NCBI GenBank assembly: GCA_028277515.1
Contig: JANQGC010000219.1
Span: 1 to 64,000 of the forward strand
Direction of reading: 5' to 3'
DNA: 64,000 nt
Origin: Anaerolineae bacterium
GTDB lineage: Bacteria; Chloroflexota; Anaerolineae; Promineifilales; Promineifilaceae
Every line of letters starts with the position of its first letter. Position 1 is the first letter of the stretch. Below, in pieces: positions 7,084 through 16,202 of this stretch. Position numbers and translations under genes: made by a program. The notes under the pieces are model-generated. The model was given only the letters and a program-made list of their open reading frames with translations, had not been told where the DNA came from and did not search any database.

Positions 7084-9519
7084 ATGTTTAAAAGCTACAT
7101 TGATCCGGCAGAAAACGAAAAGGCAAAACGAAAACTGCCTAAATTAATGTTTGAAGGTCTGCTACTTGGAGGCTCTGGATTAGGCGTTCTGGCTTTAATT
7201 TTTGAAATTGCCGCCGATGCCTTCAGTGTGGCCGCTTACCAAACATTACTGGCCATTCATGGCGCTCAAGGCTATCACCAGATTGCGATTGCCGCCTTCA
7301 TATTGCTTTCCATTCTTTTATTTTTAGGTATCGTTCCCGCTTATAAGGCGGGAGCTTACCTGCGGCCCAATGCCGGTGGCAGCGGCCCCCTGGTTGAAGC
7401 CATTGGCCCACCGCGGATGCGCTGGCTGTCCTGGATTGGAACCAGCTTATTTTTTTTAGATGCTGTTTTGACAATCATCATCAGCGCCATATCGGCATCC
7501 GACGTAACGATGCTCGTTCTTCCCGAACTTGCTCCTTATCGAATTCTCCTTGCCGAAGTTTTTGCTTTCTTCATCATGGTCGTTCTGGTCTCCCTGGGGC
7601 CGAAAAGAGCCGTTCCACTCTTTTTAATGGGTGGCGGCGCTTTTACGATGTTCACAATTCTCGCGTTGACCATCGTCGGGGTTACGGCAATTACCAATCC
7701 TGATTGGGCTTTTCTGACCGGGGGCATTGTCTATCGTCTGCAAGCCAGTGGCGTCGCTGAAGAAGTGGTGCGCGCCACACAAGATCTCTCAGCCATAGGT
7801 ACGGTTATCATTTTCCAATTGTTTTTCCGCTCCATGTCCAGCGCCATGCTTGGCTTCTCCGGTTATGAGGTTATCCCTGCCAGTGGTAAACATGCTGCCC
7901 GGCCAAAATGGAAAGTTATTAACACTGCCCTGACGCTGGCTGCCGTGTTTCTTATTGGGACTGGCGTCATCCAATTACTAGCTGCCAATTCCTGGCAAAT
8001 TCCGGCCACGGAAGGCTACAGTACATTGCTCATTGAGTACGAAATTGACGCCGTCCAGGTGTTAGGTAATGGCCTATCCCCGGATGATATCGAGGTCACT
8101 GGCGAGGACATTATCGCGGCTGAGGCTTTTATTGAAGAACAAATAGAAGAGCATGGCGCGGAAGAAGCCCTTGAGAGCGGTGCTATCATCTCCGGTGATC
8201 CTGCCGGTCTTACCGAAAGAGAAATAGTTGAAGAGGTAGCTTATAATATCGCCGTGGCCAATGCCTTGGATGAGGCTCTGCTGGGCACGCCAGGCGCAAC
8301 ATTTTTATTCATTGCAGGAACGCTTTTAGCCGTGATCTTGCTCTTAGCCCAGGGAGGGGGATATATCGGTGGTGCCGCTGTTGCCGCCAACGCCTCCCGT
8401 CTCGGCCGTTTACCGGGATTCTTTTCCGATGATCGCATTGGCATCGCCGTTATTTGGGGGTTCGCTGCCGTATTGATACCAATGATTCGCCAAGTCGTCG
8501 TCGTTGAGGCCTATTATGCCTTTGGTTTTGTCAGCGCCTTTGCGATAACAAGCACAACTGTATTTTTTGTTCGTGATGGCGTTTTAAGCAGCCGTGGAAT
8601 TGAGCCTGGTTCCGGCGAAGCAAAATCCTTAAGGTTTGCCGGGCTGCGCGGTATGATTGCCAGCTATTTCATGATGATTGTGTTGATTACCCAGAAAACT
8701 GAGGCCCTGCCGGCAATCGTCATCGCCGGCGTAGCTATTACCCTGTTTCAGATCTTTTACTCTAATGGTGGCCTGAAATTTAAGAAAGAGAAGGTTGATA
8801 TTCCTGATCCGGTCCCAGGGAAGGGGGAATTGGCTTATGACATGGGACTCGAACGGGCTTATGACCAGGCACGTCAGCGAGGCATCGCCGATGCGGTTAA
8901 AGAATTGATCGATACAGATGCATTCACGAAATTTAATGTAGGTCCTGCTCGAATCATCCAATTGGTTTGTTATCTTTATAATTTGGATCCCGATTTATTT
9001 GATGACAAACGCGACCATCATGATCATATTGAAGAACCAAGCATAGAGTTAGAACAGATTTATCAAAATGCTTACAGTAAGCGCGATAAAATTTTACGCC
9101 GGATTGAAGACTACTCCCATTTCGGTATCTTCATGTTTATCAATAATTACTACACCAACTGGGTTGATTTAGATCACGGGCGAGATGCTTCCATTGTGCA
9201 AAAAGCAATGCTGGACATCCTCTTTCCAATGACGCCACATGATGAAATTTGGGAAGAATACCGGATGTTTGAGCCTCAGATGCAACCAGAGGAAATCTGG
9301 CAGTTCAGTCGCCGGCGATATGTTTGGGCCAAGGATCAATGGCCAAATCTCAGTGATCGCATTACGACTATCTGGACCCTGCAAGACTTTGGCTTAATTC
9401 CCCAGGACATTGATGTGAAAACTATCATCACCGTCGCTGATGGTAAAAGACAGATGCATGTCAAAATTCCGGCCAAAGGCAGTTCGGATTCAGAGAGAAC
9501 AGCGGAAGAAGCAGAATAA
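7084..9519 (+). CDS. APC-superfamily permease with acidic insert and long C-terminal domain
   Basis: An 811-residue polytopic membrane protein. The membrane part (to about residue 565) has the layout of amino acid/polyamine/cation permeases: GLLLGGSGLGVLAL at helix 1, LRPNAGGSGPLVEA, and FFRSMSSAMLGFSGYEV in the middle. Two additions stand out. About 70 mostly acidic soluble residues (about 330-400, rich in Glu) interrupt the membrane domain, and about 245 soluble residues follow the last helix (YDMGLERAYDQARQRGIADAV onward). The substrate is unknown. The ATG at 7084 is preferred over the GTG six bases earlier because GGGAG lies 5 bases before it. It stands alone and ends in an intrinsic terminator. 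Confidence 0.75.
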   Translation: MFKSYIDPAENEKAKRKLPKLMFEGLLLGGSGLGVLALIFEIAADAFSVAAYQTLLAIHGAQGYHQIAIAAFILLSILLFLGIVPAYKAGAYLRPNAGGSGPLVEAIGPPRMRWLSWIGTSLFFLDAVLTIIISAISASDVTMLVLPELAPYRILLAEVFAFFIMVVLVSLGPKRAVPLFLMGGGAFTMFTILALTIVGVTAITNPDWAFLTGGIVYRLQASGVAEEVVRATQDLSAIGTVIIFQLFFRSMSSAMLGFSGYEVIPASGKHAARPKWKVINTALTLAAVFLIGTGVIQLLAANSWQIPATEGYSTLLIEYEIDAVQVLGNGLSPDDIEVTGEDIIAAEAFIEEQIEEHGAEEALESGAIISGDPAGLTEREIVEEVAYNIAVANALDEALLGTPGATFLFIAGTLLAVILLLAQGGGYIGGAAVAANASRLGRLPGFFSDDRIGIAVIWGFAAVLIPMIRQVVVVEAYYAFGFVSAFAITSTTVFFVRDGVLSSRGIEPGSGEAKSLRFAGLRGMIASYFMMIVLITQKTEALPAIVIAGVAITLFQIFYSNGGLKFKKEKVDIPDPVPGKGELAYDMGLERAYDQARQRGIADAVKELIDTDAFTKFNVGPARIIQLVCYLYNLDPDLFDDKRDHHDHIEEPSIELEQIYQNAYSKRDKILRRIEDYSHFGIFMFINNYYTNWVDLDHGRDASIVQKAMLDILFPMTPHDEIWEEYRMFEPQMQPEEIWQFSRRRYVWAKDQWPNLSDRITTIWTLQDFGLIPQDIDVKTIITVADGKRQMHVKIPAKGSSDSERTAEEAE

Positions 9520-9520
9520 A

Positions 9521-9889
9521 TTATTGTAAGCCGGCCAATTTTTGACGGTCGGCTTTTTTTAATCCTATCACCACTAAGCGGTATGAATGATCGATCATTT
9601 CCCAAATCTCATCATCTGGGATTGAACCATCAACAACGACCGTATTCCAGTGCCGTTTGTTCATGTGGTAACCAGGTTTTACCGCCTCGTAATGATTGCG
9701 TAAAATCATAGCCCAATCCGGATCGCATTTCAGGTTTATGGATAGCTGATCGGAGTTGATATTGGTCAAGGCATACATTTTTCCCATCACCTTGAAAACC
9801 AATGTATCTTCTCCAAATGGATAAGTTTCGGCCGTTCCCGGCTTTTTTGCGCAATACTCTTTAAGCATATTCAAAGTTATCATTGACAT
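9521..9889 (-). CDS. MmcQ/YjbR family protein
   Basis: A 122-residue protein of the MmcQ/YjbR family (CyaY-like alpha/beta fold, often annotated as DNA-binding, true role unclear). Family features are YCAKKPGTAETYPFGEDTLVFKVMGKMYAL, LKCDPDWAMILR, VKPGYHMNKRHWNTVVVDGSIPDDEIWEMIDHSYRLVV and the closing LKKADRQKL. Length is normal. The first ATG at 9889 is chosen; an AGGAG lies 12 bases upstream, slightly far. The gene is convergent with the permease gene with a single base between the two stop codons. Confidence 0.9.
   Translation of the reverse strand: MSMITLNMLKEYCAKKPGTAETYPFGEDTLVFKVMGKMYALTNINSDQLSINLKCDPDWAMILRNHYEAVKPGYHMNKRHWNTVVVDGSIPDDEIWEMIDHSYRLVVIGLKKADRQKLAGLQ
9528..9560 (+). terminator. 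Intrinsic terminator of the permease gene
   Basis: Arms AAGCCGGCC (9528-9536) and GGTCGGCTT (9547-9555) form a stem with one G-U pair and are followed by a run of seven T. The element lies inside the last codons of the convergent MmcQ/YjbR gene, so it also encodes that protein's C-terminus. Confidence 0.8.
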
Positions 9890-10076
9890 TGGGTAAGTTT
9901 TCTCCTATTTGCTTTAGGAAGACCTTAACAAAACGGTTTATATATCAGGCGTGAAATAGAATTGAAATTTAATGCCAGCTTCATAATCATTGTTTGGCAT
10001 GACAACTTATATCAGCCAGGTGCAAACCAAGCAAAACAGCGTTCAAAATTAGGCCATTATTATTTTAGGAAGATCA

Positions 10077-12575
10077 ATGAATCGGAAATTGTTCAGCACA
10101 TTTATTATCGTACTCTTTTTGTTGGCAGCCTGCCGGCAGCAACCATCGCCTGTTGATGAACCCACCCCTACGGCGACGGATTCGGTCGAACCCACTGCCA
10201 CACCAGATCCAACGGCCAAACCCACAGCGGAACCTGTGCCCAACTCTGCCCCTGAAACCGAAGTAGACACAGTATCTGAAAACAGTGAAGATGAAACATC
10301 CGTTGAAATAGAGGGTTCCGAATTTCCACCGGCAAATATTATCAATGATGAAGGCGGCCCGCTCAGTATCAGTGGAGAAGTAGAATATACCAACACCTTC
10401 TTTACGATGGGTGTTGCTGAACCGTTGGTCATTCTTGAAGATCAAGCCGGTTTTGTCGATCGCAACGAAAATTTTATAATGCCTGTGGAATCGCAAACCT
10501 TAGGTCAGATTACCTCTGATTTCTTTACCTCCCCGTTCTCCTATAGCATCGCCCTCCCACAGGAACCTTTAGGAACACTGCGCGATGTGGATAACGATGG
10601 GGAAGAAGATGAGGGCGTCCAGGTCTTTGCCGTCGCCTATTGGACCAATACATTTGGCGATCCTTACCTGGAAGAAAGAGATTTATATGGCGGCGGATGG
10701 TCAACCGCCTACGCGTCTACCTTAACCAGCAGCGATGCAGACACGCGCCGCGAAATCATTGGCGGGAAGCTACTGCTTTACTCCGCGGATGGAAACCAGG
10801 GCTTCCCTTCCGGTTTTGGTGAAGATGGTCTCTTATTCACAGAAGATGATCCAATCGTCGCTCTTCCCCAAGGATACACCGTGGTTGATCTAGACACGGA
10901 CCCCTTTACCTTCGACCGTTCAAATCACCAGGAAATTGATCTGATCGAGCCGGAAACCTCCGCGTTAGTGGACTATTCCGACCTTTCATACAGCGAAGCT
11001 TTTGATAATTTAGTGGATAAACTGAGCAAGGAATATGCTTTCACCGAGTATAAAAATATTGACTGGGATGAAATCCATGCCAACCTTCGTCCCCAATTTG
11101 AAGAAGCGGATGCCCAGCAAGATCCTGACCTTTACCGCCGGGCGTTGAGAGATTTTGCACGGTCAATCCCTGATGGGCATGTGAGTGGGCCACAATTGAT
11201 CGATGAATTCCTGGAAGAAACGAGCGGTGGATTAGGCATCGCCGTGCGCGAACTGGATGACGGCCGTGTGCTGGTGAACTTCCTTCAACCGGGCAGCCCG
11301 GCTGATGAAGCCGGCATCCAACTTGGCGCGGAGATTATATCGATCAACGACCAACCTATTGCTGACGCGCTCGAAGCAACCCAACCCCATTCCGCTCCGT
11401 TCAGTACCGATCATTTTGAGAGGTTACAACAACTGCGTTACGTCACCCGTTTTCCACTTGAGACCGAGGTCAGCATCACTTTCAAAAACCCCGATCAAGA
11501 AGCTGAAGAGACCGTCACATTGACAGCCGTGCAAGAACCGGAAAGTTTTCGCTTCTCATCGCTCAATGTCGGCCAGGATGGTTTTGAACTACCGGTAGAG
11601 TATGAACTGCTGCCCGGCAGCGGCTTTGTCCTGGCCAAAATAAACAGCTTCTCCGACAATGAACTGTTAACCATCCAGCTTTGGGAGCGCATGATGCGTA
11701 TTTTGAACACCCGAAATGTCCCCGGTTTAATCATTGATATGCGCCAAAACGCCGGGGGCAGTGGATTTCTGGCCGATCAAATGGCCGCTTACTTTTTCCA
11801 AGAACCTTTAATACTTGGTAATGTCGGCCGATATGATGAAGAATCTGACGAATTCTTCTTCGATCCACGCAGTGAAGAAGAATTCATACTTCCCCCGGAA
11901 GAACTACGATATGACGGCCCGGTTGCATTGCTCATCGGTCCCAACTGTAACAGCGCCTGCGAGTTTTTCACCTATGACATGACCTTACAAGATCGAGCGG
12001 CGATTGTCGGCCAATATCCAACTGCCGGATTGGGCGGCAGTGTCGATGAGGTCAAAATGCCTGAAGACGAACTCTTCCGTTATACGGAGGGTCGGGCTGT
12101 CGACCCCAATGGCGACATTCACATTGAGGGCAAAGGTGTCCCACCAACTGTTTTGGTCCCCGTCAATGAAGAGACGTTGTTCAGCAGCAACGATCCTATC
12201 CTTGAAGCGGCGATTACCACTTTAAGTGGATTCGCGCTGCCGGAAGTTATTGAAGGATCTGCGCTTTCTCCTGGCTCCGCTGAATCAGGCCAGTTGGAAA
12301 TGGGCACGGCCGTCGAATATGTCCTGACTGTCAATCAAGGGGATAATGTGGATATCATCGTCACCAGCACTGATTTTGATCCCGTGGTGGTCATATTAGA
12401 CGAAGGGGGCAATATTTTGGGTTCCAACGATGGTTTCACTGATGGATCGCCCGGAGCCGGTTTCCCGGATTTGGAAATCCCGACCGATTTGACCTTAAAA
12501 ATCTGGGTCACCAGTCTAGAGGAAGAAGCTGAAGGCGCATTTGAAATAGAGATAGTGGACAACACCCAATCATAA
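10077..12575 (+). CDS. S41-family peptidase-like lipoprotein with PDZ and PPC-like domains
   Basis: An 832-residue exported lipoprotein. Order: signal peptide with lipobox LLAAC, a Thr/Pro/Glu-rich linker to about residue 85, and a beta-rich region of unknown type to about 290. A helical cap follows (FARSIPDGHV), then a PDZ domain (about 383-470, GGLGIAVRELDDGRVLVNFLQPGSPADEAG). The S41 core has DMRQNAGGSG (about 554) and the candidate nucleophile Ser626 in NSACEFF. A C-terminal beta domain resembles bacterial pre-peptidase (PPC) domains. The Lys expected about 25 residues after the Ser in CtpA enzymes is missing (GQYPTAGLGG), so it may use a tricorn-like arrangement or be inactive. AGGAAG precedes the ATG. 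Confidence 0.85.
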   Translation: MNRKLFSTFIIVLFLLAACRQQPSPVDEPTPTATDSVEPTATPDPTAKPTAEPVPNSAPETEVDTVSENSEDETSVEIEGSEFPPANIINDEGGPLSISGEVEYTNTFFTMGVAEPLVILEDQAGFVDRNENFIMPVESQTLGQITSDFFTSPFSYSIALPQEPLGTLRDVDNDGEEDEGVQVFAVAYWTNTFGDPYLEERDLYGGGWSTAYASTLTSSDADTRREIIGGKLLLYSADGNQGFPSGFGEDGLLFTEDDPIVALPQGYTVVDLDTDPFTFDRSNHQEIDLIEPETSALVDYSDLSYSEAFDNLVDKLSKEYAFTEYKNIDWDEIHANLRPQFEEADAQQDPDLYRRALRDFARSIPDGHVSGPQLIDEFLEETSGGLGIAVRELDDGRVLVNFLQPGSPADEAGIQLGAEIISINDQPIADALEATQPHSAPFSTDHFERLQQLRYVTRFPLETEVSITFKNPDQEAEETVTLTAVQEPESFRFSSLNVGQDGFELPVEYELLPGSGFVLAKINSFSDNELLTIQLWERMMRILNTRNVPGLIIDMRQNAGGSGFLADQMAAYFFQEPLILGNVGRYDEESDEFFFDPRSEEEFILPPEELRYDGPVALLIGPNCNSACEFFTYDMTLQDRAAIVGQYPTAGLGGSVDEVKMPEDELFRYTEGRAVDPNGDIHIEGKGVPPTVLVPVNEETLFSSNDPILEAAITTLSGFALPEVIEGSALSPGSAESGQLEMGTAVEYVLTVNQGDNVDIIVTSTDFDPVVVILDEGGNILGSNDGFTDGSPGAGFPDLEIPTDLTLKIWVTSLEEEAEGAFEIEIVDNTQS

Positions 12576-12641
12576 ATCTATCGTTTGCCCATATACCTGG
12601 TTTCGACTAAAATTCCAGATGGTTTCCAATCAAAAATCAAC

Positions 12642-12668
12642 GCATGTGCCCCTTAAAAAGGCACATGC
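12642..12668 (+). terminator. Stem-loop between S41 gene and EF-G-like gene
   Basis: A perfect 9-bp inverted repeat GCATGTGCC/GGCACATGC (12642-12650 and 12660-12668) with a 9-base loop. It lies 67 bases after the S41 stop and 40 bases before the EF-G-like start. The following bases (TTATAACTC) hold no proper T run, so it may be a weak terminator or an mRNA stability element. Confidence 0.5.
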
Positions 12669-12708
12669 TTATAACTCACTATCCAAATTCCCAAGAGGTT
12701 TCTAACGA

Positions 12709-14778
12709 ATGAAAGAGTATCCCACCGGAAAAATACGAAATATCGCCCTCGTCTCCCATAATGGGGCAGGAAAAACGACCTTGGTTGAACGATTCCTGTT
12801 TGATACCCAGGTCACGACACGAATGGGCAGCGTCCAAAATGGAACGGCCGCTATGGACTTTGATGAAGAAGAAATCAACCGTAACAGTTCCGTTTCCACC
12901 AGTATTGCGCCTATAGAATGGCAAGGCTCGAAATTTAATATCCTTGATACGCCAGGCTATATCGATTTCGTTGGTGAAGTAAACAGCGCCTTAAAAGTTA
13001 CAGAAAGTGCCGTCGTCCTCGTAGAGGCTGTTGCCGGTGTTGAAGTAGGGACAGAAATCGTCTGGCAGGCAGTCAAAAATGCAAACCTGCCACGACTAAT
13101 CCTCATCAATAAAATGGATCGCGATAATGTGAGTGTTAGCCGGGTGAGAAAGAGCCTGAATGATAACCTGGACGGCAATCTGGTTAATATTCAATTACCC
13201 ATTGGCGAAGGTCCTGACTTTAAAGGAATCGTCGACTTAATCAATATGGAGGCCCGTTTAGGCGAAAAAGGGGAGAAGGGACCGATTCCGGATGATATGG
13301 CCGATGCAGTGGAAGAGGCTAGAGTCGAGCTAATCGAGGCCGCTGCTGAAGCAGATGATGCATTGTTGGAGCTTTATTTTGAGGGGGAAGAGTTCACCAA
13401 GGAGCAGATCATTCAAGGATTGAAAAAGGCAATGGCTGAAGGTGCCGTAGCCCCAGTTGTTTATGCAGCTCCGGAACCGGGTATTGCTGTTGCGCCTCTA
13501 TTGGACATATTTGCCGCCTTGCTTCCTGCTCCTGATGAAGTAAGTATAACAGCCAAGAACAAAGATGGTGAGGAAATCGAAATAAAGGCAGTGGATGATG
13601 GTCCCCTGGCAGCGTTTATATTTAAGACGCGTGAGGACCCTTATGGAAAAACAAGCTTTCTTCGCGTGTTCAGCGGAACCCTGGAATCAGACAGCCGGGC
13701 GTGGAATGGCAATCAGGACACGGAAGTTCGTGTCGGTGCACTGCAAATTGTTACCGGAAATGAAACCGGGGCTACAAGCAAACTGCACAGCGGCGATATT
13801 GGCAGCGTTGTTAAATTAGGTGATGCCGAGACCAATGATACCTTATGCGATAAAAATAATATCATCACGATCGATCCCATTGAACAACCCAATCCCATCG
13901 CTTCCGTCGCTATCCATCCCGTTTCCCAATCCGACGTGGCTAAATTAAGCCAATCATTGAGCCGTCTCGCAGCCGAAGATCCGACACTGTCCTGGCGATC
14001 CGAAAGGGCTACCCGACAAACAATTCTATCGGGCATGGGGACAACCCATCTTGATATCGCGGTCAAAAAAGCGGTATCAAAATTTGGGGTTCATCTTACA
14101 ACGACAACGCCCAAAGTCCCCTACCGGGAAACGATCACCAAAACCAATTCGGCCGAATATACCCACAAGAAGCAAACCGGTGGCGCCGGCCAATATGCGC
14201 GCGTTTTTATTCGGGTTGAATCGCTTGATGACAACTTGGATTTTGAATTTGCTTCCGAAATATTCGGTGGAGCCATATCCCAACCTTTCGTCGCCGCAAC
14301 AGAGAAAGGTTGCCGGCAGGCATTGGAAAGCGGTGTCCTTGCCGGATACCCGGTCGTTGGCGTGCGCGCCATTGTTTACGATGGGAAAGAGCACCCCGTC
14401 GATTCTAAAGAAATCGCCTTTCAGACAGCCGGTCGAGAAGGTTTCAAGAAGGCAGTCTTAGGGGCCGGTCCGGTGCTGCTTGAACCTATTTACAAGCTGA
14501 CCGTCACTGTTCCAGCGGACAATATGGGTGATATCCTTGGTGATCTCAACACGCGGAGAGCGCGTGTCCTGGGTATGGACCAGGAAGGAACAAAGAGCAT
14601 CGTTAACGCAGAAGTACCTTTGGCAGAAATTCAACGCTATGCCGCTGACTTACGCTCCATGACCCAAGGACGCGGCGTATTTAGTATGGAATTCCTGCAT
14701 TACGGCCGTGTGCCTGGCCACCTGCTTGAACAGGTCGTTGAAAAACTACGCCAGGAAGAGAATGAAGAAAACGGTTGA
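12709..14778 (+). CDS. Elongation factor G-like GTPase (EF-G2 / FusA2 type)
   Basis: A 689-residue translational GTPase with all EF-G domains. G motifs: SHNGAGKTTL (G1), DTPGYIDF (G3), NKMDRDN (G4). Later parts include the domain IV segment TVPYRETI-like VPYRETITKTNSAEYTHKKQTGGAGQYARV and the domain V segment LEPIYKLTVTVPADNMGDILGDLNTRRARVLGMD. The catalytic His of canonical EF-G (DTPGH) is Tyr here, and switch I is NRNSSVSTSIAPIEW rather than RGITI. Both are as in FusA2-type paralogues whose role in translation is uncertain. It stands alone, far from ribosomal genes, with GAGG before the ATG and a strong terminator after the stop. A housekeeping fusA is expected elsewhere. Confidence 0.9.
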   Translation: MKEYPTGKIRNIALVSHNGAGKTTLVERFLFDTQVTTRMGSVQNGTAAMDFDEEEINRNSSVSTSIAPIEWQGSKFNILDTPGYIDFVGEVNSALKVTESAVVLVEAVAGVEVGTEIVWQAVKNANLPRLILINKMDRDNVSVSRVRKSLNDNLDGNLVNIQLPIGEGPDFKGIVDLINMEARLGEKGEKGPIPDDMADAVEEARVELIEAAAEADDALLELYFEGEEFTKEQIIQGLKKAMAEGAVAPVVYAAPEPGIAVAPLLDIFAALLPAPDEVSITAKNKDGEEIEIKAVDDGPLAAFIFKTREDPYGKTSFLRVFSGTLESDSRAWNGNQDTEVRVGALQIVTGNETGATSKLHSGDIGSVVKLGDAETNDTLCDKNNIITIDPIEQPNPIASVAIHPVSQSDVAKLSQSLSRLAAEDPTLSWRSERATRQTILSGMGTTHLDIAVKKAVSKFGVHLTTTTPKVPYRETITKTNSAEYTHKKQTGGAGQYARVFIRVESLDDNLDFEFASEIFGGAISQPFVAATEKGCRQALESGVLAGYPVVGVRAIVYDGKEHPVDSKEIAFQTAGREGFKKAVLGAGPVLLEPIYKLTVTVPADNMGDILGDLNTRRARVLGMDQEGTKSIVNAEVPLAEIQRYAADLRSMTQGRGVFSMEFLHYGRVPGHLLEQVVEKLRQEENEENG

Positions 14779-14802
14779 TTCATATTCGATCACTTAACAA
14801 TA

Positions 14803-14834
14803 AGAGCGTATCTGATAAGATGCGCTCTTTTTTT
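14803..14834 (+). terminator. Intrinsic terminator of the EF-G-like gene
   Basis: Arms AGAGCGTATCT (14803-14813) and AGATGCGCTCT (14818-14828) form an 11-bp stem with one G-U pair and a 4-base loop, followed by seven T. Confidence 0.9.
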
Positions 14835-14850
14835 GTTAATGATTTTCATA

Positions 14851-14918
14851 AAGTGACAGTCACTTAATATTGTTTACCGGAGAAATCTAATTCATTCAAG
14901 CGACTGTCACTTATTAAG
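14851..14918 (+). repeat. 62-bp double-dyad repeat, copy 1
   Basis: Left arm AAGTGACAGTCACTT at 14851-14865 and right arm AAGCGACTGTCACTT at 14898-14912, outer distance 62 bp, then a tail ATTAAGG. Each arm is itself a 7-bp dyad, and the two arms are inverted copies of each other. This copy lies between the EF-G-like terminator and the epimerase gene, ending just before the epimerase ribosome-binding site, so it is in that gene's leader. Confidence 0.85.
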
Positions 14919-14926
14919 GTATAAAA

Positions 14927-15871
14927 ATGAAAATAATCGTCACCGGAGCCGCCGGTTTTATCGGATCCCACATTGCTGAACGTCTATTAATCGACGGGTA
15001 TGAAGTTGTGGGCATTGACAACTTCAACTCCTATTATGATCCCGCTCTCAAAAAGTTGAATGCGGCCGATGTGCAAAGAAAAGGAGGACAAATAGTCAAC
15101 CTTGATCTGGCAAAAGCCGATCTTGGCACTGTTTTGCAAAACAGCGACCATATCTTCCATTGCGCAGCCCAACCCGGCATTTCCTCCAGAACTTCTTTCG
15201 ATCTTTATATGCGCAATAATATTGTGGCGACCCAAAACCTATTAAAGGCCAGTCAAAAGGTGCCAACTTTGAGATGCTTCACCTATATCTCAACCTCTTC
15301 CGTTTACGGCAAGCATGCTCGTGATAATGAAGATGCCGCGCCGAAACCCACATCCTGGTATGGGGTCACCAAGTTAGCTGCCGAGCAGCTTGCCCTCGCG
15401 CTTTACCGTGAGCAAGGATTCCCCGCTTGCTCCATGCGCCTATTCTCAGTCTGCGGACCGCGAGAAAGACCGGAGAAACTTTATACTCGTCTCATTGAAT
15501 GCATTCTCAGCGATGAGCCTTTCCCGCTTTTCGAGGGCAGTGAAAAGCATTCACGAAGCTATACGTATGTAGGTGATATTGTTGCTGGTTTAATGAATAC
15601 TATTGAAGATCCGCAACGAGTGACCGGGCAAATTTTCAATATTGGTTCTGATGTGGAAATAACGACGGCCGAGGGTATTGAAATCATTGAACGTATTTTG
15701 GGCAAAAAGGCCAAATTTGCTATCCAGCCCAAACGACCCGGTGACCAATTGCATACCCACGCTGATATCACCAAGGCCAGGAAAATTCTAGGATACGCTC
15801 CGAAAACCAGCTTAGAAGATGCCCTGCAAGCCCAGGTTGATTGGTACATCAATCGAATTTATGAGCAATAA
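14927..15871 (+). CDS. NAD-dependent epimerase/dehydratase (extended SDR)
   Basis: A 314-residue extended short-chain dehydrogenase acting on a nucleotide sugar. The Rossmann motif GAAGFIGSHIAE, the acidic residue after beta-2 (GIDNFNSYYDPALKK), the catalytic Ser in STSSVYG and the Y-x3-K pair in WYGVTKLAAEQ are all present. NIGSDVEITTAEGIEIIE and RPGDQLHTHADITKARKILGY match UDP-glucose/UDP-glucuronate 4-epimerase-like enzymes. The exact sugar is not decided. Its product could feed the polysaccharide genes at the left end, but it is not linked to them. A repeat copy sits directly upstream. Confidence 0.88.
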   Translation: MKIIVTGAAGFIGSHIAERLLIDGYEVVGIDNFNSYYDPALKKLNAADVQRKGGQIVNLDLAKADLGTVLQNSDHIFHCAAQPGISSRTSFDLYMRNNIVATQNLLKASQKVPTLRCFTYISTSSVYGKHARDNEDAAPKPTSWYGVTKLAAEQLALALYREQGFPACSMRLFSVCGPRERPEKLYTRLIECILSDEPFPLFEGSEKHSRSYTYVGDIVAGLMNTIEDPQRVTGQIFNIGSDVEITTAEGIEIIERILGKKAKFAIQPKRPGDQLHTHADITKARKILGYAPKTSLEDALQAQVDWYINRIYEQ

Positions 15872-15965
15872 TAAATAAGGTTGTCTTTCAGAAACTCCGG
15901 CTCCATTTAGACGTATAGGTGGATGAAAAGAAATAACATATATATCGTTACTCGGAGTTAGCGAA

Positions 15966-16160
15966 ATGAAAAATAATGAAACAAAACAAAGACTACAAAG
16001 GCAAGATGGCATTGTAGCCGGTGTATGCGGTGGGCTGGGTCAGTTTTTCGGTTTGAATCCGATCTGGTTCCGGCTGTTATTCTTGATATTGATGCTGCCC
16101 GGTGGCCTGCCTGGCGTACTGCCTTACTTACTGCTTTGGATTATCATGCCCAGGAAATAA
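15966..16160 (+). CDS. Small PspC-domain protein
   Basis: A 64-residue protein made of a single PspC domain: basic N-terminus, GIVAGVCGGLGQFFGLNPIWFRLLFLILML, then a second hydrophobic stretch (GGLPGVLPYLLLWIIMP) and a basic end. GGAG lies 8 bases before the ATG. It is separate from the Psp cluster at the left end and shorter than that PspC (no acidic tail). It is probably a monocistronic membrane stress protein, followed by a copy of the 62-bp repeat. Confidence 0.88.
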   Translation: MKNNETKQRLQRQDGIVAGVCGGLGQFFGLNPIWFRLLFLILMLPGGLPGVLPYLLLWIIMPRK

Positions 16161-16202
16161 CCAAAGCGGTTGTGATGGTTTGTTTCCTAAATCGCATTTA
16201 CG

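Noticed and set aside
10049..10496. Minus-strand open frames of 127 and 140 codons over the start of the S41 gene
   Set aside because: They are shadows of the Thr/Pro/Glu-rich lipoprotein linker (biased GTVGVGS-type composition), with no ribosome site.
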